Shown one piece after another: positions 39,891 to 48,903 of a stretch of 64,000 nucleotides of DNA. Positions within the stretch are counted from its first letter, which is position 1. Each line of letters starts with the position of its first letter. The notes below the pieces were generated by a model that was not told where the DNA came from, searched no databases, and saw nothing but the letters and a program-made list of their open reading frames with translations. Source of the stretch: Branchiostoma floridae (Eukaryota > Chordata > Leptocardii > Amphioxiformes > Branchiostomatidae); the NCBI RefSeq assembly GCF_000003815.2, contig NC_049980.1, positions 16,425,796 to 16,489,795 on the forward strand, read 5' to 3'. The translations under genes and the position numbers were made by a program.

Positions 39891-40342
39891 CAAAACCGTG
39901 TTTTTTTTGCTCTTATGATGCCTCCAGGCAGCTTTTATGTATATGCGTCATTTGCCCCCCTCCCCCTTTGTTGCGGCTATGACGTCACCCTGAACCAGAG
40001 CGGGGGTCAAACACCTTTCTCCTTTCACACCTGCCTTTAATCTTCTTTGCCGTTCAGAACTAATAAAAAGAAAGACGCAAGAGTAGGTCTACATCTCTTT
40101 GCACAATCCTACAGTTGTGTGAACCACAGACTTTTTGGTCTTTATTGAAATTTTCTGTGTAATAAAACATGAATTCAAGTTCAATGTTTCCTACTGTTGT
40201 CATTTCATATCATCATATATCATATTGCTTGTTCCGTCTGTCAAAGTAGTATTTTCCTCTATGCGTGCCTTGAAAAGTTGTAAAAAAACGAAGAATTTCG
40301 AGCCTTTATGTGAATTAGCCGACAGGCATCCGGTTGTAATCT

Positions 40343-40753
40343 ATGTTGTTAGAGTCAAAGATGTCTGAATTCTATCTGCATCCACTGTCCGTTGATTATG
40401 CAGAATTCCTCAAACAGAAACTTTTGAACATGTCTGACGCTGCTGACCACAAAGGATGCGTTAAATGGAATCATTGGGTTGACAAAGAAGGATATGGCAG
40501 CACCAAGGTGAGGTCACACTTTGATGACAGACGGTTTACCCTGAATGTCCACCGGCTAATGTACTTTATCCACGCGAGACACATCCTCACCCCCGATCAT
40601 CATACAAGTCACCTCTGTCATCAAAAGCTCTGCATCAACACTGATCATCTGTCCTATGAGCCGGCGGCCGTAAATCTGCAGCGGACAACGTGCAACAGAA
40701 AGGGATACTGTGGCGGACATGACGGATACAAGGACTGCCTTCTCAGACAATAG
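40343..40753 (+). CDS. His-Cys box (I-PpoI-like) endonuclease, copy A
   Basis: This ORF encodes a 136-residue protein with the zinc-binding core of His-Cys box homing endonucleases. From residue 89: SHLCHQKLCIN, then DHL, an E four residues on, N111, R114, C117, C123, H126 and C132. In I-PpoI, as I recall it, the matching block holds the catalytic histidine, the metal-binding asparagine and the zinc-binding Cys/His residues. Thus H90 would be the general base and N111 the metal ligand. Upstream are C39, YGS and VHRLMYFIH, also usual for this family. The predicted activity is a DNA-cleaving nuclease serving the mobile element. The start at 40343 is the first ATG; another in-frame ATG lies at 40361. 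The amino-acid sequence is identical in copy B. It converges with the transposase gene. Confidence 0.85.
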   Translation: MLLESKMSEFYLHPLSVDYAEFLKQKLLNMSDAADHKGCVKWNHWVDKEGYGSTKVRSHFDDRRFTLNVHRLMYFIHARHILTPDHHTSHLCHQKLCINTDHLSYEPAAVNLQRTTCNRKGYCGGHDGYKDCLLRQ

Positions 40754-40808
40754 GTTAGTTGGTCGTTGTTTAGACATTGTTTACGTTTTCGCTGCCCGGT
40801 ACGACACC

Positions 40809-41083
40809 GTAACCCTAACCCTAACTGTAACCCTAACCCTAACTGTAACCCTAACTCTAACTGTAACCCTAACCCTAACCGTAACCCTAACCCTAACTGT
40901 AACCCTAACCCTAACCGTAACCCTAACCCTAACTGTAACCCTAACCCTAACTGTAACCCTAACCCTAACTGTAACCCTAACCCTAACTGTAACCCTAACC
41001 CTAACTGTAACTCCAACCCTAAGTGTAACCCTAACTCTAACCCTAAGTGTAACCCTAACCCTAACTCCAACCCTAACCCTAAT
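40809..41083. repeat. Telomere-like degenerate array, copy A
   Basis: CCCTAA hexamers (the complement of TTAGGG) are interspersed with CTGTAA, CCGTAA, CTCTAA and AAGTGTAA variants. The prevailing higher-order period is 18 bp: two CCCTAA and one CTGTAA. The long ORFs through it (NPNPNC, TLTLTV, VRVRVT) are repeat artefacts. It follows the endonuclease stop codon by about 55 bp. Confidence 0.95.
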
Positions 41084-41225
41084 CATTCATTCATTCATTC
41101 ATTCATTCATTCATTCATTCATTCATTCATTCATTCATTCATTCATTCATCCATCCATCCATCCATCCATCCATCCATCCATCCATCCATCCATTCATTC
41201 ATTCATTCATTCATTCATTCATTCA
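41084..41225. repeat. (ATTC)n-(ATCC)n-(ATTC)n microsatellite, copy A
   Basis: Tandem tetranucleotides switch from ATTC to ATCC and back to ATTC. The block sits between the telomere-like array and the 3' end of the transposase gene. Copy B has the same three-part order with slightly different lengths. Confidence 0.97.
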
Positions 41226-41269
41226 AATGACAACAGAGTCTGTGTTAAGGACCGAATATGACCGAAAGT

Positions 41270-41275
41270 TTTATT
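41270..41275 (-). terminator. Poly(A) signal of transposase copy A
   Basis: The minus strand reads AATAAA just past the transposase stop codon (41283-41285). The same signal is at 45462-45467 in copy B. Confidence 0.6.
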
Positions 41276-41282
41276 AAGTTTG

Positions 41283-43468
41283 TCAATCAATGATACTTTC
41301 CGACTCCTCTGATCTTAAGTAAGCGTGTTCATCAGGATGAAGGACTGGTGGCGAGCTGTCAGACATCAGTTTCTCCACTCGTTTTGACACAGTTTTGAGC
41401 GAGGCCCTGTGCCGACGTGTGCGGTGGTCATCGGACTGTTGGCGACGTTTGTCAGCGTCAGCCTCTCGGTCTAGCTGCAATAACCTCTGAGCCGCTTCCC
41501 CGCCTGGACGTGGTGCGACCCCGAAGTGCTGTCCTAGACGGGCTAGGGATTCCCCCATCCCGCCTGACACAGCGGAGTGCATAGCACTGTAAGCCCTCAT
41601 CTCACCCAGAGTCTTAAAAGTCAAAGACTTGGGCAGAGACTTGTGCATACGTCTGTGCATTGCCTCAACGCTGTTCGTGGACCGCAAGTAGCGCTGCTTC
41701 ATTGCTTTGTCCTCCGACAACTTCGAATCAAGGACTTCAGTTAGCCCGATTCTGTCCTCCCCAGTTAGTAAGAGATATTTCTTTCTGGGGAGGTAGGAAG
41801 GGGTGTGGTCGGAGGCCACAGCTGAACAGGAACACACAAAGGAAAGATCGAAGCACTTTGTGTGGTTGCCGGAAAAGCAGTCAAGGATGTTGTTTTTAGC
41901 TTCCGAAACTGACTCAAGGAATTTAGAGTCGTCGGTGGGGTAGCACCCCCGCGCTCCCTTAAGTTCCCCTGAACAGCGCGAGGCTATGGCTTTCGACAAG
42001 ACAGTACGGAAGGCTTTTTCTGCTTCCTTCACGACCTTGCCGGTAAACCCCACCTGCCCTGTCAGAAGTTGGGAACTTAAGTTCACGCGGAAAACACTGG
42101 ACCGCTGACGACGCGAGGTGTGAACCATGCAATCTTGTTGCTCTATGCTAAAGCCGGGGTGGAGGTTTTGGGTAGCCGATTGTGCGCCTCTGAACATCTG
42201 TCCACACCCGTCAGTAACCAGAGCTTTAAGCAGAAGTGGTGACTCTTTGCAATTATACATCTCTCGGGTAACTTTCTCAGCTAACCATTCTTCTGCATTT
42301 CCATAGGTTGCGATTTTGGATAGGTTGACGCTTCTCCGACCTTTCCAAATTTGTTTGCAAAGCCGAAACCAATCAGCATGTTTTCAGCTGTTTCCTGTTC
42401 CCTAACGGGAAGCGCTACCTGTGTGGATTTCTGGTGGAACCCCTTGTAACAGGGGTTATTGTAGCAACAATCCATTGCTGCGGCTGAGCCCGCTGGCTTG
42501 CCAGCTTCCACCTGATCTCCCCTTAGCTCCATGACTTGCCGCAATCGCCCCCTGTTGTCGGCAAGGGCCTGCTGTGTCAAGGATATGAGTGGACCCGCCA
42601 GCCCAGTCGCCAGGTTGTGCAAGCTACTCTTGGTGGGTCCCGACAGCTCGACGCTGCAGAACAGCGTGTGGAGCGTCGACGGCCCGGCTGGGACTTTCGT
42701 CAATCCAAGCGTGAGCTGCACATTCTTCTTACCGGGCAAGGGGCCTCTCGTGCGGCCAGGAAGACGCTCCGCTTCCTCGTACAGCTTGCGCCTTGGCGTG
42801 GTGAACCCGCACCTACCGCATCGTACGGCCTCCCAGTAACCAAGCCCGAACTTTCTCTCCCTATCCGCTGGGATCTTCACCTTGGGGAGGCAGCAGGGGC
42901 TGGCAATGCTGTGTGAAAGGATGAATTCATCCATTAGCTTCTCTAGGAGAGGAACATTGAAAGTCCTGTCCTCAGTAACACTTGCAGTTGGAGTAGGAGG
43001 CCGAGTAGCCGACGCACCTACCAGGCTCTCTAAAACCGTAGGCGGCCTCTGTCTGGGCCGGAGCCTGCCAGGTGTGTCGTCTACAGACGGACGCCGCGCC
43101 AAACTGCAAATATCACTGTCGACACGCTGATATTTTGTGTAACTATGTTGGTCCTTTACGTCTGTATCTACCGCTTTATTATCATCGTCTACTATGTGAC
43201 CCGTGCTCCTGCGTCGCACTTCATTCCCCACCTCAAACTTTACTACGGGTTTTCGCTTTTTGGGTCTTCCAGCTTTTTTTACTTGTATAATATCACTTGA
43301 TGCGGCTGGCAACACAACGCTTTCTGTGATGACATCGGCGTCGGTTTCGTCGGGGGGATCTTCAATGACTACATCATTACTCTGACTAGCGTCGTATCCG
43401 GTGGAACTGACTTCTATTTCCGCCAGCTGTAACGGGATATACGTGTGTTGCCAAGCCATACTCACCAC
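41283..43468 (-). pseudogene. Transposase-like protein, copy A, one-base deletion
   Basis: This copy aligns with the intact 728-codon gene of copy B but lacks one A near 42302-42304 (CCATAGG versus CCAATAGG). The frame is therefore split: 42281-43468 encodes residues 1 to about 390 plus a short aberrant tail, and 41283-42260 the C-terminal portion starting inside the domain. No other coding difference was noticed. Whether copy A is truly broken or the deletion is a consensus error cannot be decided here. Confidence 0.85.
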
Positions 43469-43762
43469 TCATTTGAATAAATTAACCGTTAACAGATAGT
43501 TCGATTTAGAAATTTGTTATGGAGTTACGTCATCACCAAGGTGAACTTAGCAACGCGACTATTTTGGAACGCAAGGTGATGACGTTCACCTGCGCCGTGG
43601 ATTTGGGGCGCACAGTGCTGCTTTTCCGGCATTTTCTCGTATTGAAAGGGTACTTGAGGCGAAACAATTCATTAAAATTACAGACAGAACAGTTCTGCAC
43701 ATACCAGTGTCTTGTTTAGTTGTTGACATTGTATAAAACGTCTACAAATTGCTTACAAACAT
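43469..43762 (-). promoter_or_regulatory. Upstream region of transposase copy A, with inverted CRE-like motifs
   Basis: This region directly precedes the transposase ATG and is repeated at 47662-47955. It contains CGTCATCACC (43528-43537) and its exact reverse complement GGTGATGACG (43575-43584), each including a CRE-like half site TGACG. A 66-codon plus-strand ORF (43519-43719, conserved at 47712-47912) runs through it, but the identity of the two copies gives no evidence for coding. A promoter is the simplest reading. Confidence 0.45.
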
Positions 43763-44005
43763 TTCGTCATTATTTACCCAAAATATTGTAGAAGTAGAAA
43801 CCATTAAATCAGTGAATCACGAAGCTGCATGTTCGGGCCATTTTCAACAACCTGTTACAGCGCGATGAATAGGCGCATGTGGTTGAAACTTGCTTTCGGC
43901 CGAGGGTGTCAGATTTGCCACGAAATCGTGAAAAAACTCAAATGGTGCCTCTTAAGGTTCCGGGTCGGAGTTTAAATCTGACCGGAGTTGGCGTAAGGGT
44001 ATGGT
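43763..44005. repeat. Scrambled junction between units A and B
   Basis: Four pieces of the terminal repeat lie end to end in altered order: 43763-43831 matches 39608-39676, 43832-43892 matches 39013-39073, 43893-43939 matches 39739-39785, and 43940-44005 matches 39124-39189. From 44006 on the sequence matches 39854 onward without break. All are in direct orientation. A complete terminal repeat is missing between the units. Confidence 0.92.
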
Positions 44006-44494
44006 TTAGAAACATTGTGCCGTGGGCTACCAGAAAACTGCCCAAAACCGTGTTTTTTTTGCTCTTATGATGCCTCCAGGCAGCTTTTATGTATATGCGT
44101 CATTTGCCCCCCTCCCCCTTTGTTGCGGCTATGACGTCACCCTGAACCAGAGCGGGGGTCAAACACCTTTCTCCTTTCACACCTGCCTTTAATCTTCTTT
44201 GCCGTTCAGAACTAATAAAAAGAAAGACGCAAGAGTAGGTCTACATCTCTTTGCACAATCCTACAGTTGTGTGAACCACAGACTTTTTGGTCTTTATTGA
44301 AATTTTCTGTGTAATAAAACATGAATTCAAGTTCAATGTTTCCTACTGTTGTCATTTCATATCATCATATATCATATTGCTTGTTCCGTCTGTCAAAGTA
44401 GTATTTTCCTCTATGCGTGCCTTGAAAAGTTGTAAAAAAACGAAGAATTTCGAGCCTTTATGTGAATTAGCCGACAGGCATCCGGTTGTAATCT

Positions 44495-44905
44495 ATGTTG
44501 TTAGAGTCAAAGATGTCTGAATTCTATCTGCATCCACTGTCCGTTGATTATGCAGAATTCCTCAAACAGAAACTTTTGAACATGTCTGACGCTGCTGACC
44601 ACAAAGGATGCGTTAAATGGAATCATTGGGTTGACAAAGAAGGATATGGCAGCACCAAGGTGAGGTCACACTTTGATGACAGACGGTTTACCCTGAATGT
44701 CCACCGGCTAATGTACTTTATCCACGCGAGACACATCCTCACCCCCGATCATCATACAAGTCACCTCTGTCATCAAAAGCTCTGCATCAACACTGATCAT
44801 CTGTCCTATGAGCCGGCGGCCGTAAATCTGCAGCGGACAACGTGCAACAGAAAGGGATACTGTGGCGGACATGACGGATACAAGGACTGCCTTCTCAGAC
44901 AATAG
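44495..44905 (+). CDS. His-Cys box (I-PpoI-like) endonuclease, copy B
   Basis: This ORF has the same 136-residue sequence as the copy at 40343, at an offset of 4,152 bp, including upstream sequence back to the scrambled junction. Catalytic and zinc-binding candidates are H90, C92, C97, H102, N111, C117, C123, H126 and C132. Because the two copies are identical, one cannot tell from this window whether the protein is under selection. Confidence 0.85.
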   Translation: MLLESKMSEFYLHPLSVDYAEFLKQKLLNMSDAADHKGCVKWNHWVDKEGYGSTKVRSHFDDRRFTLNVHRLMYFIHARHILTPDHHTSHLCHQKLCINTDHLSYEPAAVNLQRTTCNRKGYCGGHDGYKDCLLRQ

Positions 44906-44966
44906 GTTAGTTGGTCGTTGTTTAGACATTGTTTACGTTTTCGCTGCCCGGTACGACATCGTCGCA

Positions 44967-45278
44967 CCTAACTCTAACTGTAACCCTAACCCTAACCGTA
45001 ACCCTAACCCTAACTGTAACCCTAACCCTAACTGTAACCCTAACTCTAACTGTAACCCTAACCCTAACTGTAACCCTAACCCTAACTGTAACCCTAACCC
45101 TAACTGTAACCCTAACCCTAACTGTAACCCTAACCCTAACTGTAACCCTAACCCTAACTGTAACCCTAACTCTAACCCTAAGTGTAACCCTAACCCTAAC
45201 TCTAACTCCAACCCTAAGTGTAACCCTAACTCTAACCCTAAGTGTAACCCTAACCCTAACCCTAAGTGTAACCCTAAT
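44967..45278. repeat. Telomere-like degenerate array, copy B
   Basis: The hexamer types and 18-bp period are the same as in copy A. Together with the neighbouring microsatellite, this array accounts for the 40-bp net length difference between the two units (offset 4,152 before it, 4,192 after it). The variant order differs from copy A, as expected of a fast-evolving tandem repeat. Confidence 0.95.
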
Positions 45279-45415
45279 CATTCATTCATTCATTCATTCA
45301 TTCATTCATTCATTCATTCATTCATTCATTCATTCATTCATCCATCCATCCATCCATCCATCCATCCATCCATCCATCCATCCATTCATTCATTCATTCA
45401 TTCATTCATTCATTC
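45279..45415. repeat. (ATTC)n-(ATCC)n-(ATTC)n microsatellite, copy B
   Basis: It has the same three-part tetranucleotide arrangement as at 41084-41225 and is followed by the 3' end of the intact transposase gene. Confidence 0.97.
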
Positions 45416-45461
45416 AAAATGACAACAGAGTCTGTGTTAAGGACCGAATATGACCGAAAGT

Positions 45462-45467
45462 TTTATT
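45462..45467 (-). terminator. Poly(A) signal of transposase copy B
   Basis: AATAAA on the minus strand about 10 nt downstream of the TGA stop, before the microsatellite. Its closeness to the stop means the 3' UTR would be very short. Confidence 0.6.
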
Positions 45468-45474
45468 AAGTTTG

Positions 45475-47661
45475 TCAATCAATGATACTTTCCGACTCCT
45501 CTGATCTTAAGTAAGCGTGTTCATCAGGATGAAGGACTGGTGGCGAGCTGTCAGACATCAGTTTCTCCACTCGTTTTGACACAGTTTTGAGCGAGGCCCT
45601 GTGCCGACGTGTGCGGTGGTCATCGGACTGTTGGCGACGTTTGTCAGCGTCAGCCTCTCGGTCTAGCTGCAATAACCTCTGAGCCGCTTCCCCGCCTGGA
45701 CGTGGTGCGACCCCGAAGTGCTGTCCTAGACGGGCTAGGGATTCCCCCATCCCGCCTGACACAGCGGAGTGCATAGCACTGTAAGCCCTCATCTCACCCA
45801 GAGTCTTAAAAGTCAAAGACTTGGGCAGAGACTTGTGCATACGTCTGTGCATTGCCTCAACGCTGTTCGTGGACCGCAAGTAGCGCTGCTTCATTGCTTT
45901 GTCCTCCGACAACTTCGAATCAAGGACTTCAGTTAGCCCGATTCTGTCCTCCCCAGTTAGTAAGAGATATTTCTTTCTGGGGAGGTAGGAAGGGGTGTGG
46001 TCGGAGGCCACAGCTGAACAGGAACACACAAAGGAAAGATCGAAGCACTTTGTGTGGTTGCCGGAAAAGCAGTCAAGGATGTTGTTTTTAGCTTCCGAAA
46101 CTGACTCAAGGAATTTAGAGTCGTCGGTGGGGTAGCACCCCCGCGCTCCCTTAAGTTCCCCTGAACAGCGCGAGGCTATGGCTTTCGACAAGACAGTACG
46201 GAAGGCTTTTTCTGCTTCCTTCACGACCTTGCCGGTAAACCCCACCTGCCCTGTCAGAAGTTGGGAACTTAAGTTCACGCGGAAAACACTGGACCGCTGA
46301 CGACGCGAGGTGTGAACCATGCAATCTTGTTGCTCTATGCTAAAGCCGGGGTGGAGGTTTTGGGTAGCCGATTGTGCGCCTCTGAACATCTGTCCACACC
46401 CGTCAGTAACCAGAGCTTTAAGCAGAAGTGGTGACTCTTTGCAATTATACATCTCTCGGGTAACTTTCTCAGCTAACCATTCTTCTGCATTTCCAATAGG
46501 TTGCGATTTTGGATAGGTTGACGCTTCTCCGACCTTTCCAAATTTGTTTGCAAAGCCGAAACCAATCAGCATGTTTTCAGCTGTTTCCTGTTCCCTAACG
46601 GGAAGCGCTACCTGTGTGGATTTCTGGTGGAACCCCTTGTAACAGGGGTTATTGTAGCAACAATCCATTGCTGCGGCTGAGCCCGCTGGCTTGCCAGCTT
46701 CCACCTGATCTCCCCTTAGCTCCATGACTTGCCGCAATCGCCCCCTGTTGTCGGCAAGGGCCTGCTGTGTCAAGGATATGAGTGGACCCGCCAGCCCAGT
46801 CGCCAGGTTGTGCAAGCTACTCTTGGTGGGTCCCGACAGCTCGACGCTGCAGAACAGCGTGTGGAGCGTCGACGGCCCGGCTGGGACTTTCGTCAATCCA
46901 AGCGTGAGCTGCACATTCTTCTTACCGGGCAAGGGGCCTCTCGTGCGGCCAGGAAGACGCTCCGCTTCCTCGTACAGCTTGCGCCTTGGCGTGGTGAACC
47001 CGCACCTACCGCATCGTACGGCCTCCCAGTAACCAAGCCCGAACTTTCTCTCCCTATCCGCTGGGATCTTCACCTTGGGGAGGCAGCAGGGGCTGGCAAT
47101 GCTGTGTGAAAGGATGAATTCATCCATTAGCTTCTCTAGGAGAGGAACATTGAAAGTCCTGTCCTCAGTAACACTTGCAGTTGGAGTAGGAGGCCGAGTA
47201 GCCGACGCACCTACCAGGCTCTCTAAAACCGTAGGCGGCCTCTGTCTGGGCCGGAGCCTGCCAGGTGTGTCGTCTACAGACGGACGCCGCGCCAAACTGC
47301 AAATATCACTGTCGACACGCTGATATTTTGTGTAACTATGTTGGTCCTTTACGTCTGTATCTACCGCTTTATTATCATCGTCTACTATGTGACCCGTGCT
47401 CCTGCGTCGCACTTCATTCCCCACCTCAAACTTTACTACGGGTTTTCGCTTTTTGGGTCTTCCAGCTTTTTTTACTTGTATAATATCACTTGATGCGGCT
47501 GGCAACACAACGCTTTCTGTGATGACATCGGCGTCGGTTTCGTCGGGGGGATCTTCAATGACTACATCATTACTCTGACTAGCGTCGTATCCGGTGGAAC
47601 TGACTTCTATTTCCGCCAGCTGTAACGGGATATACGTGTGTTGCCAAGCCATACTCACCAC
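45475..47661 (-). CDS. Transposase-like protein with AT-hook, copy B (intact, 728 aa)
   Basis: This is a single uninterrupted ORF. Visible features are an AT-hook (GRPKKRK, residues 67-73), a CGRCGF zinc-knuckle-like motif in the middle, the paired-cysteine stretch DCCYNNPCYKGFHQKSTQ, and TDGCGQMF (D420) followed by DCMVHTSRRQR (D446, C447, H450). Towards the C-terminus comes STNSVEAMHRRMH (E602) with LPKSLTF and SAMHSAVSGG. The order D, then C-x-x-H, then a late T-N-x-V-E and PK-x-x-TF resembles Mutator-like/Kolobok-like DDE transposases of invertebrates; this is pattern recall, not a search. D420, D446 and E602 are candidates only. AATAAA follows the stop on this strand (45462-45467). The start is the first ATG; MVSMAW begins just after a short A/T-rich leader. 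Confidence 0.75.
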   Translation of the reverse strand: MVSMAWQHTYIPLQLAEIEVSSTGYDASQSNDVVIEDPPDETDADVITESVVLPAASSDIIQVKKAGRPKKRKPVVKFEVGNEVRRRSTGHIVDDDNKAVDTDVKDQHSYTKYQRVDSDICSLARRPSVDDTPGRLRPRQRPPTVLESLVGASATRPPTPTASVTEDRTFNVPLLEKLMDEFILSHSIASPCCLPKVKIPADRERKFGLGYWEAVRCGRCGFTTPRRKLYEEAERLPGRTRGPLPGKKNVQLTLGLTKVPAGPSTLHTLFCSVELSGPTKSSLHNLATGLAGPLISLTQQALADNRGRLRQVMELRGDQVEAGKPAGSAAAMDCCYNNPCYKGFHQKSTQVALPVREQETAENMLIGFGFANKFGKVGEASTYPKSQPIGNAEEWLAEKVTREMYNCKESPLLLKALVTDGCGQMFRGAQSATQNLHPGFSIEQQDCMVHTSRRQRSSVFRVNLSSQLLTGQVGFTGKVVKEAEKAFRTVLSKAIASRCSGELKGARGCYPTDDSKFLESVSEAKNNILDCFSGNHTKCFDLSFVCSCSAVASDHTPSYLPRKKYLLLTGEDRIGLTEVLDSKLSEDKAMKQRYLRSTNSVEAMHRRMHKSLPKSLTFKTLGEMRAYSAMHSAVSGGMGESLARLGQHFGVAPRPGGEAAQRLLQLDREADADKRRQQSDDHRTRRHRASLKTVSKRVEKLMSDSSPPVLHPDEHAYLRSEESESIID

Positions 47662-47981
47662 TCATTTGAATAAATTAACCGTTAACAGATAGTTCGATTT
47701 AGAAATTTGTTATGGAGTTACGTCATCACCAAGGTGAACTTAGCAACGCGACTATTTTGGAACGCAAGGTGATGACGTTCACCTGCGCCGTGGATTTGGG
47801 GCGCACAGTGCTGCTTTTCCGGCATTTTCTCGTATTGAAAGGGTACTTGAGGCGAAACAATTCATTAAAATTACAGACAGAACAGTTCTGCACATACCAG
47901 TGTCTTGTTTAGTTGTTGACATTGTATAAAACGTCTACAAATTGCTTACAAACATAACCAGTTGTAAAAATGGAACTTACA
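47662..47981 (-). promoter_or_regulatory. Upstream region of transposase copy B
   Basis: It matches 43469-43762 without visible change up to CTTACAAACAT, including the inverted CGTCATCACC/GGTGATGACG pair. It then has about 26 bp (AACCAGTTGTAAAAATGG and following) absent from copy A before the right terminal repeat starts. Confidence 0.45.
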
Positions 47982-48903
47982 TGTAATACTCAGCCAAGCC
48001 GCGTGGCGGCGCCAAGATACACGCACTTTTCGGGCCATTTTCAACAACCTGTTACAGCGCGATGAATAGGCGCATGTGGTTGAAACTTGGTGGAAGTTTT
48101 CAACAAACCCTCCTCTTGCTTTTTTTCTACTTTTAATTGAAATGGTGCCTCTTAAGGTTCCGGGTCGGAGTTTAAATCTGACCGGAGTTGGCGTAAGGGT
48201 ATGGTAATAGGCCGGAAGTGCGGTTTGGTTTCCTATGTTTTGGTCCCGATTTCCATAAAATCGTTATAGCTGTGTATGAATCTTTTTATTTTCTGATAAG
48301 CCTGTTAGTTGTAGCATTTATTGGTGGCGTATTGTTGATTGTGCAGCGAAGACTTTGTGGTACTATTTCGTGCCATCGGCAACGTGACCTTTTCGCCTGA
48401 TGACCCGGATCGTGCGTTCTATGTCCGCCACGGGTGGGTTGGGGTCATCGTAGATTGCGGAAAAGTTATCACATGGATTTTTTTTTATTTTCATTTTTCA
48501 GATTTATGAAGTAATGAGCTTTATTGGTTTCTAGGCGGTTTCCCTGGGAAAATTCGTTTTTTTCGCGCAGCCGTGTTTAGAAAATGCGTAAAAATAACAC
48601 ATTTTTTTCAAAAAGTTACTTTTTTCGTCATTATTTACCCAAAATATTGTAGAAGTAGAAACCATTAAATCAGTGAATCACGAAGCTGCATGACACCACT
48701 TTCCATCAGAGTAATGAAAAATGTCGGCCCATGTTCCTTAGGGAACTCACAGCCCTTTCGGCCGAGGGTGTCAGATTTGCCACGAAATCGTGAAAAAACT
48801 CCGGTCCGAGACCGAAACAACCAGAGGGGCGAGTAGAACTGGCGCAATGACATTTTTTTCACTTCTTTAGAAACATTGTGCCGTGGGCTACCAGAAAACT
48901 GCC
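47982..48903 (+). repeat. Right direct terminal repeat of the composite element
   Basis: It is a complete copy of the left repeat, starting TGTAATACTCAGCC and ending CAGAAAACTGCC. It has its own version of the variable block after GGTCCGAGACC (GAAACAACCAGAGGGGCG). Flanking sequence to the right is unrelated to the left repeat's continuation. Confidence 0.9.

Larger units (their letters stand above)
38966..48903. mobile_element. Composite mobile element: tandem dimer with endonuclease and transposase genes
   Basis: The element spans 9.94 kb. Direct terminal repeats (38966-39890 and 47982-48903) are identical apart from a 27-30-bp block. Two internal units follow each other in the same orientation, about 4.15-4.19 kb apart. 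Each has a plus-strand His-Cys box endonuclease-like ORF, a telomere-like array, tetranucleotide microsatellites and a convergent minus-strand 728-codon transposase-like ORF. No reverse transcriptase, integrase, capsid or tyrosine recombinase was seen, so despite the direct repeats this is not an LTR retrotransposon. I could not find an unambiguous target-site duplication (left flank GCCGTGGTGTGG, right flank GAATGTAGGGTGCGG). The near-identity of the units indicates a very recent event. Family assignment is open. Confidence 0.85.

Noticed and set aside
40809-41083. Chromosome end or genuine telomere
   Set aside because: The array is short, degenerate and internal, is duplicated at a fixed place in two element copies, and unique genes lie on both sides.
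40710-41261. Long repetitive ORFs (TLTLTV, NPNPNC, VRVRVT) over the telomere-like arrays
   Set aside because: They exist in several frames on both strands because the array period is a multiple of three; they are repeat artefacts.
43519-43719. 66-codon plus-strand ORF conserved in both element copies
   Set aside because: The copies are identical at DNA level, so conservation says nothing about coding; it lies in the likely transposase promoter and shows no domain.
38966-48903. LTR retrotransposon or endogenous retrovirus
   Set aside because: Direct terminal repeats are present, but no reverse transcriptase, RNase H, protease, integrase or gag-like sequence was found between them.
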